Below, piece after piece: positions 9,970-22,188 of a DNA stretch of 64,000 nt. Below the pieces are notes generated by a model that had not been told where the DNA came from, searched no databases, and saw nothing but the letters and a program-made list of their open reading frames with translations. The translations under genes and the position numbers were made by a program. Every line of letters starts with the position of its first letter. Positions within the stretch are counted from its first letter, which is position 1. Source of the DNA: Cladophialophora immunda (Eukaryota; Ascomycota; Eurotiomycetes; Chaetothyriales; Herpotrichiellaceae); the NCBI RefSeq assembly GCF_000835495.1, contig NW_015622544.1:4120855-4184854 (forward strand). Direction: 5' to 3'.

Positions 9970-11241
9970 TCACTTTCTCCGTCCCCAGACTGAATCAGGG
10001 TCCTCACGGTCGCGCAATCGACTGAGCGGCTCAATTAAACCGAGTGACTTCGGACGCAGTCTGGTCCAGTCGATGGCCAACATCCTTTTTGCGCGGGCCT
10101 CGAGAACGGGTACCATGGCCTTTCTCATGGCCTCGTTGGCAGGATTAACGCCGTTCTGGAGAGCTTGTTTGGCGTAACTGATGAAAGTTGGGGAGGCGCA
10201 TCTGACACAGTAGTCGTAAATATCGTCAGCAGAGAGAGTATTGAATCCGCCTTCGCGCATTATAAGCACTGTATCGGCAGTGATCGAGCGATAGTGATCC
10301 TCACACCGACGACCAAAGAAACGAGCTGCGGATTCTGTCCAAGCGTACGGGACCCATGGAATGAGCTTGCATAAAGGGTCATTGACAACAACATAGTGCC
10401 ACCTCAAGAGCCGCCTTCTCCAAATGGTATAAAACTCCTCGGCCCGCTCAGTCGTGTTCAACTGGGAGTCGTCGGTCACAATATCCAAATTATCGTTGCG
10501 GTTGCGCACAAAGAAGTCGAAGCGATTGCACAAGGCCTTGAGTTGTCTACTTCGGTCCTCTGGTCGTTCGCAAGTAGAAGGAAGCCTTGGGGCAATTAAA
10601 GGAGCCCAGGAACGAAACAGCCAGAAAAGCAAGGCAAATCCTGATACTCGGGCATAGTCCGATCCGTGGTGGAGCAGCAGCTGGAATTCACGACGGGAGA
10701 TCTGGGGCATCGGGATGGAATGGTCCTGGATTTTGAGATTGGAACCGCCATAGAGAGCGGCCAAATCTGGAAGCAGAGCACACTCGCGGGGGAGGCGTTC
10801 GAACAGGGAGGTATATTCCTTGTGATTGTGAGAGATCTGAGCTATGCCTCGCTTGTAAAATGTGTTCAGGGCAGTCCTCTTTCGCCACCGGTGCCTAAAC
10901 CGCTGAAGCAGGGTGATGCGGCCGTTCTCGTTCGGTTGAGGGAGGGGAACGAACGGTAAGGGAGGAAGTCGCAGAGAGCTGAGGTCTTGAGAGAGGGAGC
11001 CATTGGAGCTGAGGGGTTTGATGCCGAGGACGTTGGGATAGATAGGCGTCTCAGAAAAGAAGCCCGGATAGAACTCTTCGAGCCAGGATCTGGGTGTCGA
11101 ATGACCCAGTGGTTGCCGCCTAGAAGTGGTAGAGCTCGAGAAGTTGGAGATTGAGATAGAAAAGGAGCGGCAGAAGACTCTTCCGAAAGAGCCAGTCTTG
11201 CTTACACTGTCGCTGAGACGATGCAGAAGGCTCATCGACAC
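9970..11241 (-). CDS. LETM1-like mitochondrial inner-membrane protein (divergent)
   Basis: The 423-residue, single-exon protein has a Ser/Arg-rich N-terminus (MSMSLLHRLSDSVSKTG..) lacking acidic residues, as expected for a mitochondrial presequence. A hydrophobic segment, SGFALLFWLFRSWAPLIA, at about 201-218 leads into PRLPSTCE, reminiscent of the LPSTF motif after the LETM1 transmembrane helix. The C-terminal half contains MREGGFNTLSADDIYDYCV, which resembles the LETM1 ribosome-binding domain. LETM1/Mdm38 proteins act in mitochondrial K+/H+ exchange and ribosome docking. Similarity is partial, so this is more likely a divergent fungal LETM1-domain paralogue than the main Mdm38 orthologue. 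The shared 391-bp region with UGGT suggests a bidirectional promoter. Confidence 0.55.
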   Translation of the reverse strand: MSMSLLHRLSDSVSKTGSFGRVFCRSFSISISNFSSSTTSRRQPLGHSTPRSWLEEFYPGFFSETPIYPNVLGIKPLSSNGSLSQDLSSLRLPPLPFVPLPQPNENGRITLLQRFRHRWRKRTALNTFYKRGIAQISHNHKEYTSLFERLPRECALLPDLAALYGGSNLKIQDHSIPMPQISRREFQLLLHHGSDYARVSGFALLFWLFRSWAPLIAPRLPSTCERPEDRSRQLKALCNRFDFFVRNRNDNLDIVTDDSQLNTTERAEEFYTIWRRRLLRWHYVVVNDPLCKLIPWVPYAWTESAARFFGRRCEDHYRSITADTVLIMREGGFNTLSADDIYDYCVRCASPTFISYAKQALQNGVNPANEAMRKAMVPVLEARAKRMLAIDWTRLRPKSLGLIEPLSRLRDREDPDSVWGRRK

Positions 11242-11632
11242 GCAACGTCCACCAGAGTGTGAAAGAGATGTGGATGAAATCGAGTCTTGGTCGAGGGAGA
11301 GGCGTGCGATGCGCCCTCATACAAGGAGAGTCAATGAACTCCAAGAATGTTGGAGGTGGAGACGCGAAACACGAGACACGCGCAGTTTCCCCATAGAAAT
11401 TCCACGGCCCTTTTCTGTACAATCTGGCCTCCTCCACCACCACGTTGTCGTTAAGTTGATTACCTTTCTTCCTGCACCTTGGCCTCCACCGCATCGACAT
11501 CGCTGGTGCTGGCTTTCCAATCACTGCTCATGCGGCCTTGAGCGTTCTTATGTCTCTCAGAATGCACCACTGAGCAGAAACCTGTCGAGGGGCTCTCTTA
11601 TTTGACACTCCTTTCCACGCAGCCTCGTCACA
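11242..11632. promoter_or_regulatory. Probable bidirectional promoter (LETM1-like / UGGT)
   Basis: A 391-bp divergent intergenic region separates the two start codons. No independent gene is supported. No specific factor site was recognised. Confidence 0.4.
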
Positions 11633-14600
11633 ATGCGGACCTCAAATATACCCTGGACATGGGCCCTCCTCCCTCTTTTGTCTTGGGACTCATTCGTTGC
11701 CCCTGCACGGGCTTCTCCTTCTGTCAATGTTGCCCTACAGGCCTCGTTCTCCGCCGGCCCTTACCTGGTCGAGCTGCTGTATGCACTTCCAACCACTGCT
11801 TTCGTCAATACTTCGACCATGCGCTAACATACAACCAGAGAAACGGCTGCGCTTGAGAACTCCTCCTCCTACTTTCCTCTTCTTGACCGCATCGCCGACG
11901 GTGCCTTTGCAGATTTGCAAACGGAACAAGAGCTGTATACTAGATTCCTCAACATCTTGCAAGAAGATGGGCATCTTTCCACCCCCGAGTCTCTTTCTTC
12001 CTTCAAATTCGCCCTCGCCCTCCACGCCGCGGCGCCAAGGGTTGAAGCTCACTTCCAGTACTACACCACTTCTATTCAACCTCATCTGATGGCTGCGCAA
12101 GATGCCGCCTGCCCCGTCTGGGTTTATTTGGATGGTGAGCAATACTGCTCCCCGGCCTTAGACCGTGCTCAACAGCCGGTCTCCATTCCCGATACTGTGA
12201 ATGATCTCCCGTTCGATCGCGTCCTCGGCGCCTCCTCTGATGGACTTCCATCTATCCTCTATGCAGATATCACTCATCCTTTGTTCGGCCAATTCCACAG
12301 TGTGGTCAGCCAGACCGCTCGTGAAGGGAGATCCACATACAAAGTCCGTTACAGACCCTCAGCGTCGGCCTCTCACAATCCGATTCATGTTACAGGCTAT
12401 GGTGTGGAGCTCGTTTTGAAGCGCACAGACTACATCGTTATTGACGATCGTGATGCCCAAAAGCCAGAGGATGCCACACCGGACCAACAGTCGTTAGAGA
12501 CCGTCAAGGATGATGAGCTCAAAGATCTGAGGCCTCTGACTACTTCGGAGGTTGCCAATTTGGGTGTCAATGCCGCTAGCTTCATCCTCTCAAGCTCGAA
12601 TCCTCTGGATACCCTGCTACAAGTCACTTCCGATTTTCCTAAGTACTCGTCGCTTCTTGCAGCGGCAAATGCCAGCAGGGAGTTCATTCTGGAACACCGG
12701 GCAAATCGAGAGCAGTTTCTACCCTCAGGATACAATGTCTTATGGATCAATGGTGTGCAGATCGAACCCCGCCAGATCAATGCCTACTCTCTGCTCGACC
12801 ATTTGCGAAGAGAAAGGCGCATTATCGCCGAGCTCAAGAATCTAGGCCTGACATCGTCCGAAGCCATTAGCCTCCTTTCCAGTGAGATTATCGCGGAAGC
12901 ACAAGCAAACGAAACACCTCAGCGATTCGACTGGCGCGACGATTCCGAAGCTGGCGGGGTCTTGATGTGGCTGAATGATCTGGAGCAGGATAGACGCTAT
13001 GCTGGATGGTCGTCGTCCCTACGGTCTTTGTTCCAGAGGACATATCCCGGGCAACTCCCTCAAGTGTCCCGTGATATCCATAACCTCATCGTGCCATTAG
13101 ATATGGGAAACATCAAAGATATTGAACTTGCCGCGACTTCATTACAAAGTCTGGTCAGACGACAAGTTCCCATCAGAATCGCTCTTATCCCCACCGGGGA
13201 CGGGGAGACAGCAAACACTTATTCAAAAGTGGCGTATTATATCTCAGATACCTATGGTCTGACAGCTCTCATGAGCTTCTTTTCTGATGTTGTAGCATCT
13301 AAAAAGTTGGATGCGAGCCCGGAGAAAAGCTTCAATACCGCAATAAAGGGTCGGGCCACGAGACCGGAGAAGGAGCCGTTATCGTTTCAAGATGTACTGA
13401 CCGACGAAAGTTTGCATCTCCGACTGCAGGCACGCGATGAGTATCTGAAGCGCTTAGCACTGGCAGGGCCCAATCCTCCCTTCCTTGTCAATGGTGTGGT
13501 CCTCCCAAGGACAGACAACTGGTTTGAGCTTTTGAGTGCGCGGTTGTACTCAGATCTCCAGCTAGTGCAGCAAGCAGTGTTTCAAGAAGCCATTTCGGAA
13601 GATTCCTGGATCCCCGAGTTCTTCCTCTTCCAGGCTGTGAAGCGGCGCAATGAGATCGTCTTCCCTGATGATCCCAAAGATACCGAAATTGTCGACGTCG
13701 GCCAGGTAACCGCCAAGTTCGCTGATAGCTTTGCTCGCCTTCCTCGGCTGCCTGGGACAGAGGCGACATTGTTGAGCGACCGCGCTCACCTTCTTATCGT
13801 CATCGATCTTGAGTCCGAGACAGGTCGGGCCTTGCTCTTGGAGGCGATGCTATTTCACCAGCGGAATGCTGAAACAGAGCTCCTGATCATTCACAATCCT
13901 AGTCCAGAAACGCAGAGCTCCACCTTTGCCCCCGGTCTGTACGCGCTCTTGCAAGAGGGCGGGCGGGACCTGACCGTCGAACGGCTCGAGGAGTTGCTTA
14001 AGGGCGATCTGAATTCTTTTACGGATGATCTGACAGATGCATCAGCAGAATTCTGGCGTTCTCAGGCAGATCTGATTCGGACGCTATCTCTTGCCGAAGG
14101 TCAAAATGGCTTGTGGCTTAATGGTCGTCTCCTGGGCCCCCTTGAACAAAGGTTCACCTCTGTTGACTTCGAGTCGTTGCTCGAATTCGAACGGAGAGAG
14201 AGAATAGCACCAGTCACAACTGCCATCACTGGACTTGCGCTGGAAGACCGGTTCACTGGGGCTCTCGACCTCGCAAAGATTACCTCGCTCGTTGCTCGAT
14301 CTTTGAAGTCCGACCTGCCGGAGGGTTTGAGGGAATCGGCCCCCTTGATCAGGCTGGAGCGATTCAAAATCTGGAACGGCACTCATACATCCATCAAGAT
14401 CTCGAACTCGGACGACATCAATATTCAGATTGTGGCCGCTATCGACCCGGCCTCTGAGCTTGTCCAGCAATGGGTACCGATTCTCCAGACCTTGTCCCAG
14501 CTTAGTGGAGTGAGCGTGCAGATCTTCTTGAACCCGAAAGACAGATTGACCGAGCTACCCGTCAAACGATTTTTCCGGCAAGTCATCAGTGCAGAGCCCA

Positions 14601-16171
14601 GCTTCGACGCCCACGGTTCGCTAGTGATTCCTAATGCATCGTTCAGCGGCATTCCTAGGGATACACTCTTCAACCTGGGAATGATTGTCCCTCCGTCGTG
14701 GTTGGTTGCGCCCAAACAATCTATCCATGATTTAGACAACATCAAGCTCAGCAACGTAGCCGAGGGTGAGAATATCGACGCCATCTATGAGCTTGAGCAC
14801 ATTCTTATAGAAGGCCATGCCAGGGACGTGACTAATGGTCCACCACCTCGCGGCGTTCAGTTGATGCTGGGAACCGAGGATGAGCCGCACTTCACGGATA
14901 CCATCGTCATGGCTAACCTGGGATACTTCCAGTTCAAAACCAATCCTGGGTACTGGCAAATCTCATTAAAGCCGGGAAGGTCTTCAAAGATCTTCCATAT
15001 CGACAGCGTTGGCCCTCATGGTTACTCCGCACAACCGGGCGATGAGACCACATCAGTTGCTCTGCTCTCGTTCCAGGGGCTGACGCTGTTCCCCCGACTT
15101 TCCCGAAAGCCTGGTATGGAAGATGAAGATGTTCTCGAGTCCTCCGCCCTCGGGGGAGCCATGGACTACCTCAGCAGGGGAGCGTCTTTCGCATCTTCGG
15201 CGCTTTCCTCATTGGGCTTCAAGAAAACCTCGACCAACGCCGACATCAATATCTTCTCCGTGGCTTCGGGTCACCTTTACGAAAGGATGCTGAATATCAT
15301 GATGGTGTCGGTCATGAAGCACACCAAACATAGCGTCAAGTTCTGGTTCATCGAACAATTCCTATCACCGTCATTTAAGAGCACCCTCCCTGTCCTTGCG
15401 AACCACTACGGCTTTGACTACGAGATGGTCACCTATAAATGGCCTCACTGGCTCCGAGGTCAAAAGGAGAAGCAGCGGGAAATCTGGGGCTACAAGATCT
15501 TGTTCTTGGACGTACTTTTCCCGCTGGATTTGGACAAAGTCATTTTCGTGGACGCCGACCAAATTGTGCGCACCGACATGATGGAATTGAACAGAGTAGA
15601 CCTGAAAGGAGCTCCCTATGGGTTTACACCGATGTGCGACTCTCGCACCGAAATGGAGGGCTTCCGTTTTTGGAAACAAGGATACTGGGAGACCTATCTC
15701 CGGGGTAAACCCTACCACATATCCGCTCTCTACGTTGTCGACCTCAAGAGATTCCGCCAACTCGCTGCAGGTGATCGTCTCAGACAACAGTACCAAGCAC
15801 TCTCTGCCGACCCAGCCAGTCTCTCAAACCTTGACCAGGATCTGCCAAATCACATGCAACACACTCTTCCCATCCACAGTCTTTCTCAGGAATGGCTCTG
15901 GTGTGAGACATGGTGCGATGATGCCAGTCTGGCCAAGGCCAAGACGATTGATTTGTGTAACAATCCGCTCACCAAGGAGCCCAAGTTGGAGAGGGCGAGG
16001 AGGCAGGTCCCCGAATGGACACTCTACGACGAGGAGATCGCGGGTGTCATTGGGGCGGCAAAGAAGAAGCAGGGATCCACGGTTGCGGACAACGGAGATC
16101 TGGGCGAGGCTGCTGGTGACGAGAGCCAGAGGAAGCTTGTAAATGATGACAGGATTAGGGATGAGTTATGA
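11633..16171 (+). CDS. UDP-glucose:glycoprotein glucosyltransferase
   Basis: Exons are 11633-11778 and 11839-16171, with a 60-nt GTATGC..CAG intron, giving 1,492 residues. The first exon encodes a signal peptide and the opening SPSVNVALQASFSAGPYLVE; after splicing the frame reads LLETAALENSSSYFPLLD, matching the family N-terminus. UGGT is the ER folding sensor that re-glucosylates misfolded N-glycoproteins so they re-enter the calnexin cycle. The thioredoxin-like sensor region fills most of the protein. The GT24 catalytic domain starts at INIFSVASGHLYERM (about residue 1190), with the DAD motif in FVDADQIVRTD and EWLWCETWCDD near the C-terminus. The protein ends in RDEL, a variant of the HDEL/KDEL ER-retrieval signal. 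Identification is firm; S. cerevisiae Kre5 is the divergent yeast relative. Confidence 0.95.
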
Positions 16172-16754
16172 TGTTGTCTGTCGTGCCATGGAATGGCCAA
16201 AAAGCTGCCGATAGATTTATAGAGCTGTACACTACGATAAAGGGCAGACAAAAGACGATTTCTGGATCACTTTAACAGGATGAAACAGACAACAAGCCGA
16301 TCGAATCTCAGGATTCTTTTGCCAATGATTAAATTCGATTCGTGATTCTCCTCCATGAGACACAACAGGGGCGCTAATTGTCTCCGCGTATGCTTGATCA
16401 GGTAGAAGGGAGGCATGTATATCATATTCTGTGTGCTATGTAGATATACCAGCTTTCGGCTCCACACTCGTTTTGTCCCTTTTGATTTGTTTTTTCTTCT
16501 TTTCTTCTCCGAGGCCGAAACGCTTTCGGTCTTTATTCCTCTCGCTCCCACCTCTCTGGGCTTGATGGTCAACACCCAGTTCAAAGTCCGATCCAGTCCA
16601 GTCCAGCTTGTTTCCATCGTGGGGCTCAACGATCTCGAATGAAAGTGGCTCTGAGGATGCATAGATGGGATGGGTTGACGGGGTTGACGGATTCCAATAC
16701 TTCCCATCCCATAAATACCCGCTCCCGAGCTCTCTCTTCGAGACGGAGAGAAAA
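16172..16754. other. 3' regions of convergent genes
   Basis: The space between the convergent UGGT and MFS genes presumably holds both 3' UTRs. No gene is supported. Confidence 0.5.
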
Positions 16755-18994
16755 TCATTCCCTGATCCTCGCGGCGACCCGGTTGGTCATGTACTTTGTA
16801 ATGTTGCCGATGAACAAGCACGCGATAATAGCACACCCGCCGAACGAGATGCTGGTCAGCCACACGTACTTGAGCGACTCGGAGTAAGCCCAGCGAGACC
16901 CGATGGTGCCACCCTGGATAATCTTCGCGGTGACGCCCGGGACGCTTGTAATGTTGGCGGGCGCGGTCAGGAAGGTCTCGACGAATTCCGGGGCGGACGA
17001 GAGCGGGAGGCCCGCGGCGACGGCGTACTGCCCGACATACTTGATGAGGTTGGGTGTGAGTTTGTTGATGAAGACGTTGTAGTAGATAGCGTATCCGATA
17101 CTGCCGCCGACGGCGCGGATCGTGAGCGAGAGCGCGACACAGGTGGCGATCGAAGTGTCGGGTGTCACTGTGATGGCAACGGTGGCCGCCGGCACAAGGA
17201 CAGCGCCGACCCCGAAGCCAGTAATTGTTCCTAGACCAATCGCGAGGCCTTCACGGTCGGGAGTGATGGCCGCGAGAGAGCCGCCGAATGCCGCTGGAAA
17301 CTCACGGTTAGTTGATGAACGCCGCACGCACAGATTGAGTCAGGAAGGGGCCAGGGTAGAGGGTCATGTGCTGAGGTGGAGGACGTGGGCAAGAGGATCT
17401 CGGTAGGGAATGGGTTGGGGCCACATACTCATGACGATACAACCAGCTAAGAGGATCTCCCGGTTATGTCCCTTGAACCAAGACAACGCGGCATTCGCAA
17501 TCACCGCACCGAAGGTGGTAGACAACCCGGGAGCAAGGCCTCGAAGACCGACATGGACCGGATTAGGGTCAAAGACGGTGCTATACACCAGAGGGAAGAA
17601 ATTGAGCATAGCGTAGAAATTCATGCCTACAGTAAAACGCAAACGTGTCAGTAAATTCCGTCTTTCCTGTTCGTCATTGGATCGACCCCGGACAAAGGGA
17701 ACCTTTTTCCTTGCCAGGTTGGGACGTTGGAAGGATTGGGGGTTTAGCCGTGCTTTCGTACCTGCAATAAAAGCGATTCCGTACGCCATAGCAACAATTC
17801 TTTGTCCCGAAAACATCTCGTGAGGCACCATAGGATCCTTGCAGATCTTCCATTCCCAAACAACGAAGGCGGCGATGAGGAAAACGCCAATGATCAGTTG
17901 GGCGATAACAAAGGCGCTCTTCCAGGAGTGAGAGTAGCCTCCAGCTTGGAGAGCGACCAGCCTATGTTCTTGGATTAGAAATGAACTAATAGGGGAGTAG
18001 ATAAAGGGGAGGCTTACACAAGAGTCAGACCCATAATGGACAGCACTCCGCCAACGTAGTCGATCCTCTTCAGAATCGCTCGAGCTTCCATGCCTTTTGC
18101 TCGGGTCTGGGACTCTGGGAAATACACCACGAACAAGATAACCCACCAGAGACCGTTCCACATCCTTTGTATCGGTCAGCACTGCCTAGCTTGGGCATTT
18201 CGTAACGAGTAGAAGTAGACTCACAAGCAAATCCACATGCCCCATCTCCAAGTGTGATAGGTCGACAGGAGCTGAGCGTACATCAGATATGGAGTGAACG
18301 GGAGCACAAAGGCTGTGACGAGCGCAAGATAGATGCCTCGTTTGTTGACAGGTACTAGCTCAGAAGTCCTGGCCACGCCTTTTATTAGTTGCCCGAGCTC
18401 GATTAATGGTCATTATGTGCATTCTTACCCAGCAAGAGCAGTCAATTCACCAATTGCGGCGCCGGCGCCAGCGAATGCCATGCCGACAATCCCTTGTCCA
18501 AACTTGTGCGCGGTGCCGAGGATGACACAACCCATCATCAGCGAGACACCACCTCCCAGGGTGATGATGCGGCGACCTAGGAGATCTTGCAGATATCCGC
18601 AGAAAGGAGCGACGGCAGAGAGGGCAAGAGCGTAGGACACCGATAACCAGGCGGACGCCTCGGCACCACCAATGTCTGCTGCGATGAACGAAAGGGAGCC
18701 GCCGACGAAGTAAAGGGGAATTTGGGAGCCGACGTAGAGCCCACTGAGTGCAAGCGTGGCGACGAATGTCTTCAACGTCCATACTGTCTTGGTTTGATAC
18801 TCTGGTGTGATTTCGCTGCTGGGTTCAGAGGAAGATCCATTTGCCGCATTCAATTCCTCTTTGGCTCGATTCTTCTCGTCTTCAGTGTGAGCATGCTCTC
18901 GATGCTCCAGCATCTCTTTGTCATGGCGGAGCTCAGCATCGTGCTGCTTCTCGTGCTCGAGTCGGTCGGTGTTCTCTGGTGGTACCACGCTCAT
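16755..18994 (-). CDS. MFS transporter, TRI12 (trichothecene-efflux-pump-like) family
   Basis: Six exons read on the minus strand: 18994-18429, 18368-18225, 18164-18018, 17961-17762, 17626-17429 and 17293-16755. All junctions are GT-AG and in frame, giving 597 residues. A long hydrophilic N-terminus (about 70 residues) precedes roughly 14 hydrophobic spans. LQDLLGRRIITLGGG follows the usual MFS motif A layout, and TSELVPVNKRGIYLALV is typical of TRI12/siderophore-transporter-like proteins. Members of this fold family export toxins or carry siderophore-iron; the substrate here is unknown. No trichothecene biosynthetic gene lies in the window, so toxin export is not implied. Plasma-membrane location is inferred. 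Confidence 0.85.
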
Positions 18995-20325
18995 GATGGC
19001 TTATCAACGAAAATTCCAAATCTCCAAAGGCTGAACTCGCGAGAGGAGAAGGGCAGGAGGTGCTCTGAAGAGGACAGCCGACGGCTCAAGACTCATCTAG
19101 ATCAAATACCCTGCTGTTGAAATCCCACGGCTCCCCGCTTCTTGGTCGAGGCTTTGCATTCAACGCTATTGTGGGTACCGGATACCTCGGTCAGGATGTG
19201 GGCCAACAAAGGCTGGAATCTGGGGTTGGAACATAGGGGTTTAGTTAGTCACAATGCTGGGGGAAGCGGGTATGATCTGTTGGTCTCTCGATTATGTGTG
19301 TTGTGCTAAACATTAGCTTTCCCCTCTAATTGGTAGGTTGATATGCCTCATTGCCAGCATGAGCCACCGAGTCAGCGATCCTGAGTAGTAACTGCGAATC
19401 GATCTTCTTCAAATCTGCAGGTGGCTAAATAGCGTCGTGAGTTAGCCCCGACTAACCCTCCTGTAGGCCACGGTAAGCTGTCCGAAGTCCGGAGCCAACA
19501 GGCAAACCCCATGCTGAGGGCGCGAAAGACCTACCTAGCATGCAAATATCGTATCACTTACGAAAAGGAGAAAGCGAACGAGGCGGGAGGCGGTCTTGGG
19601 TTCCCCAGTCTGGGGTCCCTATTCGCCCCGCTTCTCGAGTAGTCCTGGGACCCCCGGTTGGCTTCCCCGCAAATTTCCACCTCCTCCCTCGAAGTCCCCT
19701 GGGTGCTGCACATCAACGGCGTGGGACGCTCGGTAGTGACTGTTGATCATGCCACGTTGAGAAGGCAACGCGTAATAAGGCGACTTCATGTTGGGCTGCA
19801 AGGGATAGCTCGCCCATTCCTCGGTTAACCCTCTTGGATATGGGCTGCCTCGAGTGATCAAGCGAGGTCTCAGCCGCAACAATTTTGTCTCTGCCTGTCG
19901 ACATACGGTTTGCGCTATGCAGAGAGGAAAGAACATCCCATCGCAGGGGATGGAATCATTATTGGAGAAATATATACCAAAAGCCGATCTCTTTTCATGC
20001 AACATCATCGGGAAGTACGGCCTTGATGGCCTCGACAACCATGCCGAGTGTGGTGGTGAATGCCAATCATCAGGGATGTATTGCCGAGGTCGGTAATCAA
20101 TGTTGAATTTGATAAAATGCATTTAAAGGTGAATGCCGGGTGACCGTGCAGGTACTGGAGGAAATTGGCAGATCGATAAACAGAAGAGTCGCCGAGTCAC
20201 TCAAAAGCCCTCTTGCAAAGGAGGCTTGGAAAGGTGGAATTCTTTCCTTTTAGCGGTCGATTGCCTTGGGTAGCCCAAGGGTGTCTTCTCTGGTCATAGT
20301 TGCCGCGGATGAAATGCTTCCCTAT

Positions 20326-20580
20326 GCCTCGGTTGGGCCGAGGATGAGCTCTTCGTGGAAATAGCTAACGAATCCTGCTCTCCACGCAGACTTCAGAAAG
20401 TCCAGCTTGGCTTCGTCGAAAACAGGGAGTGTGTTGGTGAGGAAACGGGAAAGGAGGTGAGCGAGTTTGACTGCTTTTTACACACCATCAATCAAGGCGA
20501 ACAGAAGTCCTCATGGAGAATGGATCGTTGTTCATCCGACGCCATTCTTCTTTGGTCAGGCTTTCCCGATTTGGAAGCTC
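20326..20580 (-). pseudogene. Decayed coding remnant, unknown family
   Basis: On the minus strand two adjacent segments look protein-like but lie in different frames. The first reads ESLTKEEWRRMNNDPFSMR and stops shortly after. The second, about 45 codons, includes LPVFDEAKLDFLKSAWRAGF and ends at TAG at 20326-20328. No start, splice pair or upstream exon joins them convincingly. This could be the damaged end of a gene or two exons of a model I could not complete. The family was not recognised. Confidence 0.3.
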
Positions 20581-20874
20581 ACAAGGCTCCGCAGAAGTAG
20601 CGCCCGGCGGTGTTGTCCCTTGAGCACCCCGTTCTTAAGACTCGGTGAGTCGGGGAGAGTCTTCAAAGGCAGGCAGCTTCATTCCCGAGTTTGTGAATGG
20701 GTAACGGCGAATTCGTCCAATACCCAAAGAGGCCACTGGCAAGAAGAAACATGCTCATCTCAGAAGTGAATGCTCCGATAGGCCTTTGGGTGGCTCTCTG
20801 GCGACGCAACAACGTTTCACGAAGTAGATTGCAGCCGTGGAACTTTGACGCAGGATATTTCGTCCGAGATGGGT

Positions 20875-20881
20875 TATAAAA
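20875..20881 (+). promoter_or_regulatory. TATA box of the DJ-1/PfpI gene
   Basis: TATAAAA lies 80 bp before the ATG at 20961, a typical position for a fungal core promoter. Confidence 0.4.
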
Positions 20882-20960
20882 TGAAGAACTCCCACTTGGA
20901 CATTGGGCGATACTTTGAGACAGTAACAGCCAGCGTTCGAGTTGTCCCAGAAGCAACAAA

Positions 20961-21753
20961 ATGGGGGCACCCTTTGATCTGTCCAAGCCCAACCGCACCA
21001 TCCACGCCGGGGTGCTTCTCATGAACTCGTATGTAACGCGGATCCCGAGCTTGTCAGGTTAGAACTGAGTCCAGGCGACAGAGAGACGGAGCTTCTCGAT
21101 GTAGCTCCCATTGACCTGTTGTATTCAGTATCCAAGAACTATGTTCAAACTCTGGAGGAGTTTGCACCAGAGGGCATGGCAGCCCAAGCCCTCGATATTG
21201 AATTTCATTGGGTCAATCAGACAGGCAAGACTGCCAGATTGACAGGCGGTGTCTCGATCCAGCCCACGGTGAGTCCGGCCCCTGTTCGTCCTCCAAGTCA
21301 GTCCCCTCATCGGCGGTACAGGACGACTTCTCGACGTGTCCACCCCTTGACATTGTCGTTATGGGGGCCCACCTAAACGGCTATATTCCCAATGAGACGG
21401 AGCTCGAATTCGTGCGCAAGAGTTACGAGGCCTGCTCGGCGTTCATCACCATCTGTGCAGGACTACAAACGGCGTTCCTGGCCGGACTGTTCAAAGGCAA
21501 GACTGTGACCGCACCTCGTTTCCTGTTGCAACAGCTTCGCGCGACAACGACTGAGACGAATTGGGTCGAAAAGCGGTGGCACAGAGACGGCAAGTTATGG
21601 ACGAGCGGCGCTTTGCTCAATGGACTGGAACTCATGGGCGCGTTTTGCACCGAGTATTGGGGCGGCGAGGGCACGTTGGTGCAGTTTGCTCTCGATAGTG
21701 GACATTGGCCACAGAGAGACGTCCGATATGGAGATGCTACATCGCAGCTTTGA
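20961..21753 (+). CDS. DJ-1/PfpI family protein
   Basis: Three exons, 20961-21028, 21082-21268 and 21322-21753, are inferred from frame and splice signals and give 228 residues. The spliced protein reads IHAGVLLMNSETELLDVAPI across junction 1 and SIQPTDDFSTCPPLDIVVMG across junction 2, both typical of fungal DJ-1/PfpI proteins. The nucleophile-elbow cysteine lies in AFITICAGLQ (ICAG instead of the common ICGG). KTVTAPR and TNWVEKRWHRDGKLWTSGAL are further family blocks. Fungal members resemble isonitrile hydratase or glyoxalase-III-like enzymes, but the activity here is unknown. The protein has no targeting signal and is probably cytosolic. A TATA box lies 80 bp upstream. Confidence 0.85.
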
Positions 21754-22188
21754 GAGTGGGAGGCCCGTGCCTTTGGGTAGTGAGAATGGTCAGGCGAGGA
21801 GGTGAGAAGGAGATGTGCCCGGTAGACAGCCACGCAGCTTGTAGCTTCAGGGGTTTGGGTCCCAATGATCCTCCGTAGCCTCTGGTACGGCGGATCTCTA
21901 GGTCATAAACTGCAAGTGGATGTGCAACGAAGAACTCCGTCTCATCCGATAACCATGCACAATGTCGAGATCCTCTCCACTCTCCAGAGGGCATTAGCCT
22001 CTGCTGCTTACGCGGTGGCATGTCGCCCTTGAAAGCTCTGACTTTGCCCGAGATCCCCACGGCCCGGCTGTCCTGATACCATCGGATCTACCTTTAGAGT
22101 GCGCGCGGACGGAACCATGTCTGAACATCTGGAAGGAAGAAAATAGCGCTGTTTGGTGCGTCTAGGTCTTTCGAGGCGGTTGTCAGTC
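21754..22188. other. Intergenic
   Basis: No gene is supported. The stretch includes the probable 5' leader of the downstream FAD enzyme. Confidence 0.5.

Larger units (their letters stand above)
18995..20960. other. Long intergenic region, about 2 kb
   Basis: No intact gene is supported. A decayed minus-strand coding remnant lies at 20326-20580 (separate entry). The rest holds only short frames with no recognisable domain; the open frame 19619-20122 (minus) shows no family features. Confidence 0.5.

Noticed and set aside
16755..18994. Trichothecene toxin gene cluster suggested by the TRI12-like pump
   Set aside because: No terpene cyclase, P450 or acyltransferase is nearby; TRI12-family pumps are common in fungi without such toxins.
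19619..20122. Minus-strand frame of 167 codons
   Set aside because: Irregular composition, no domain and no splice support.
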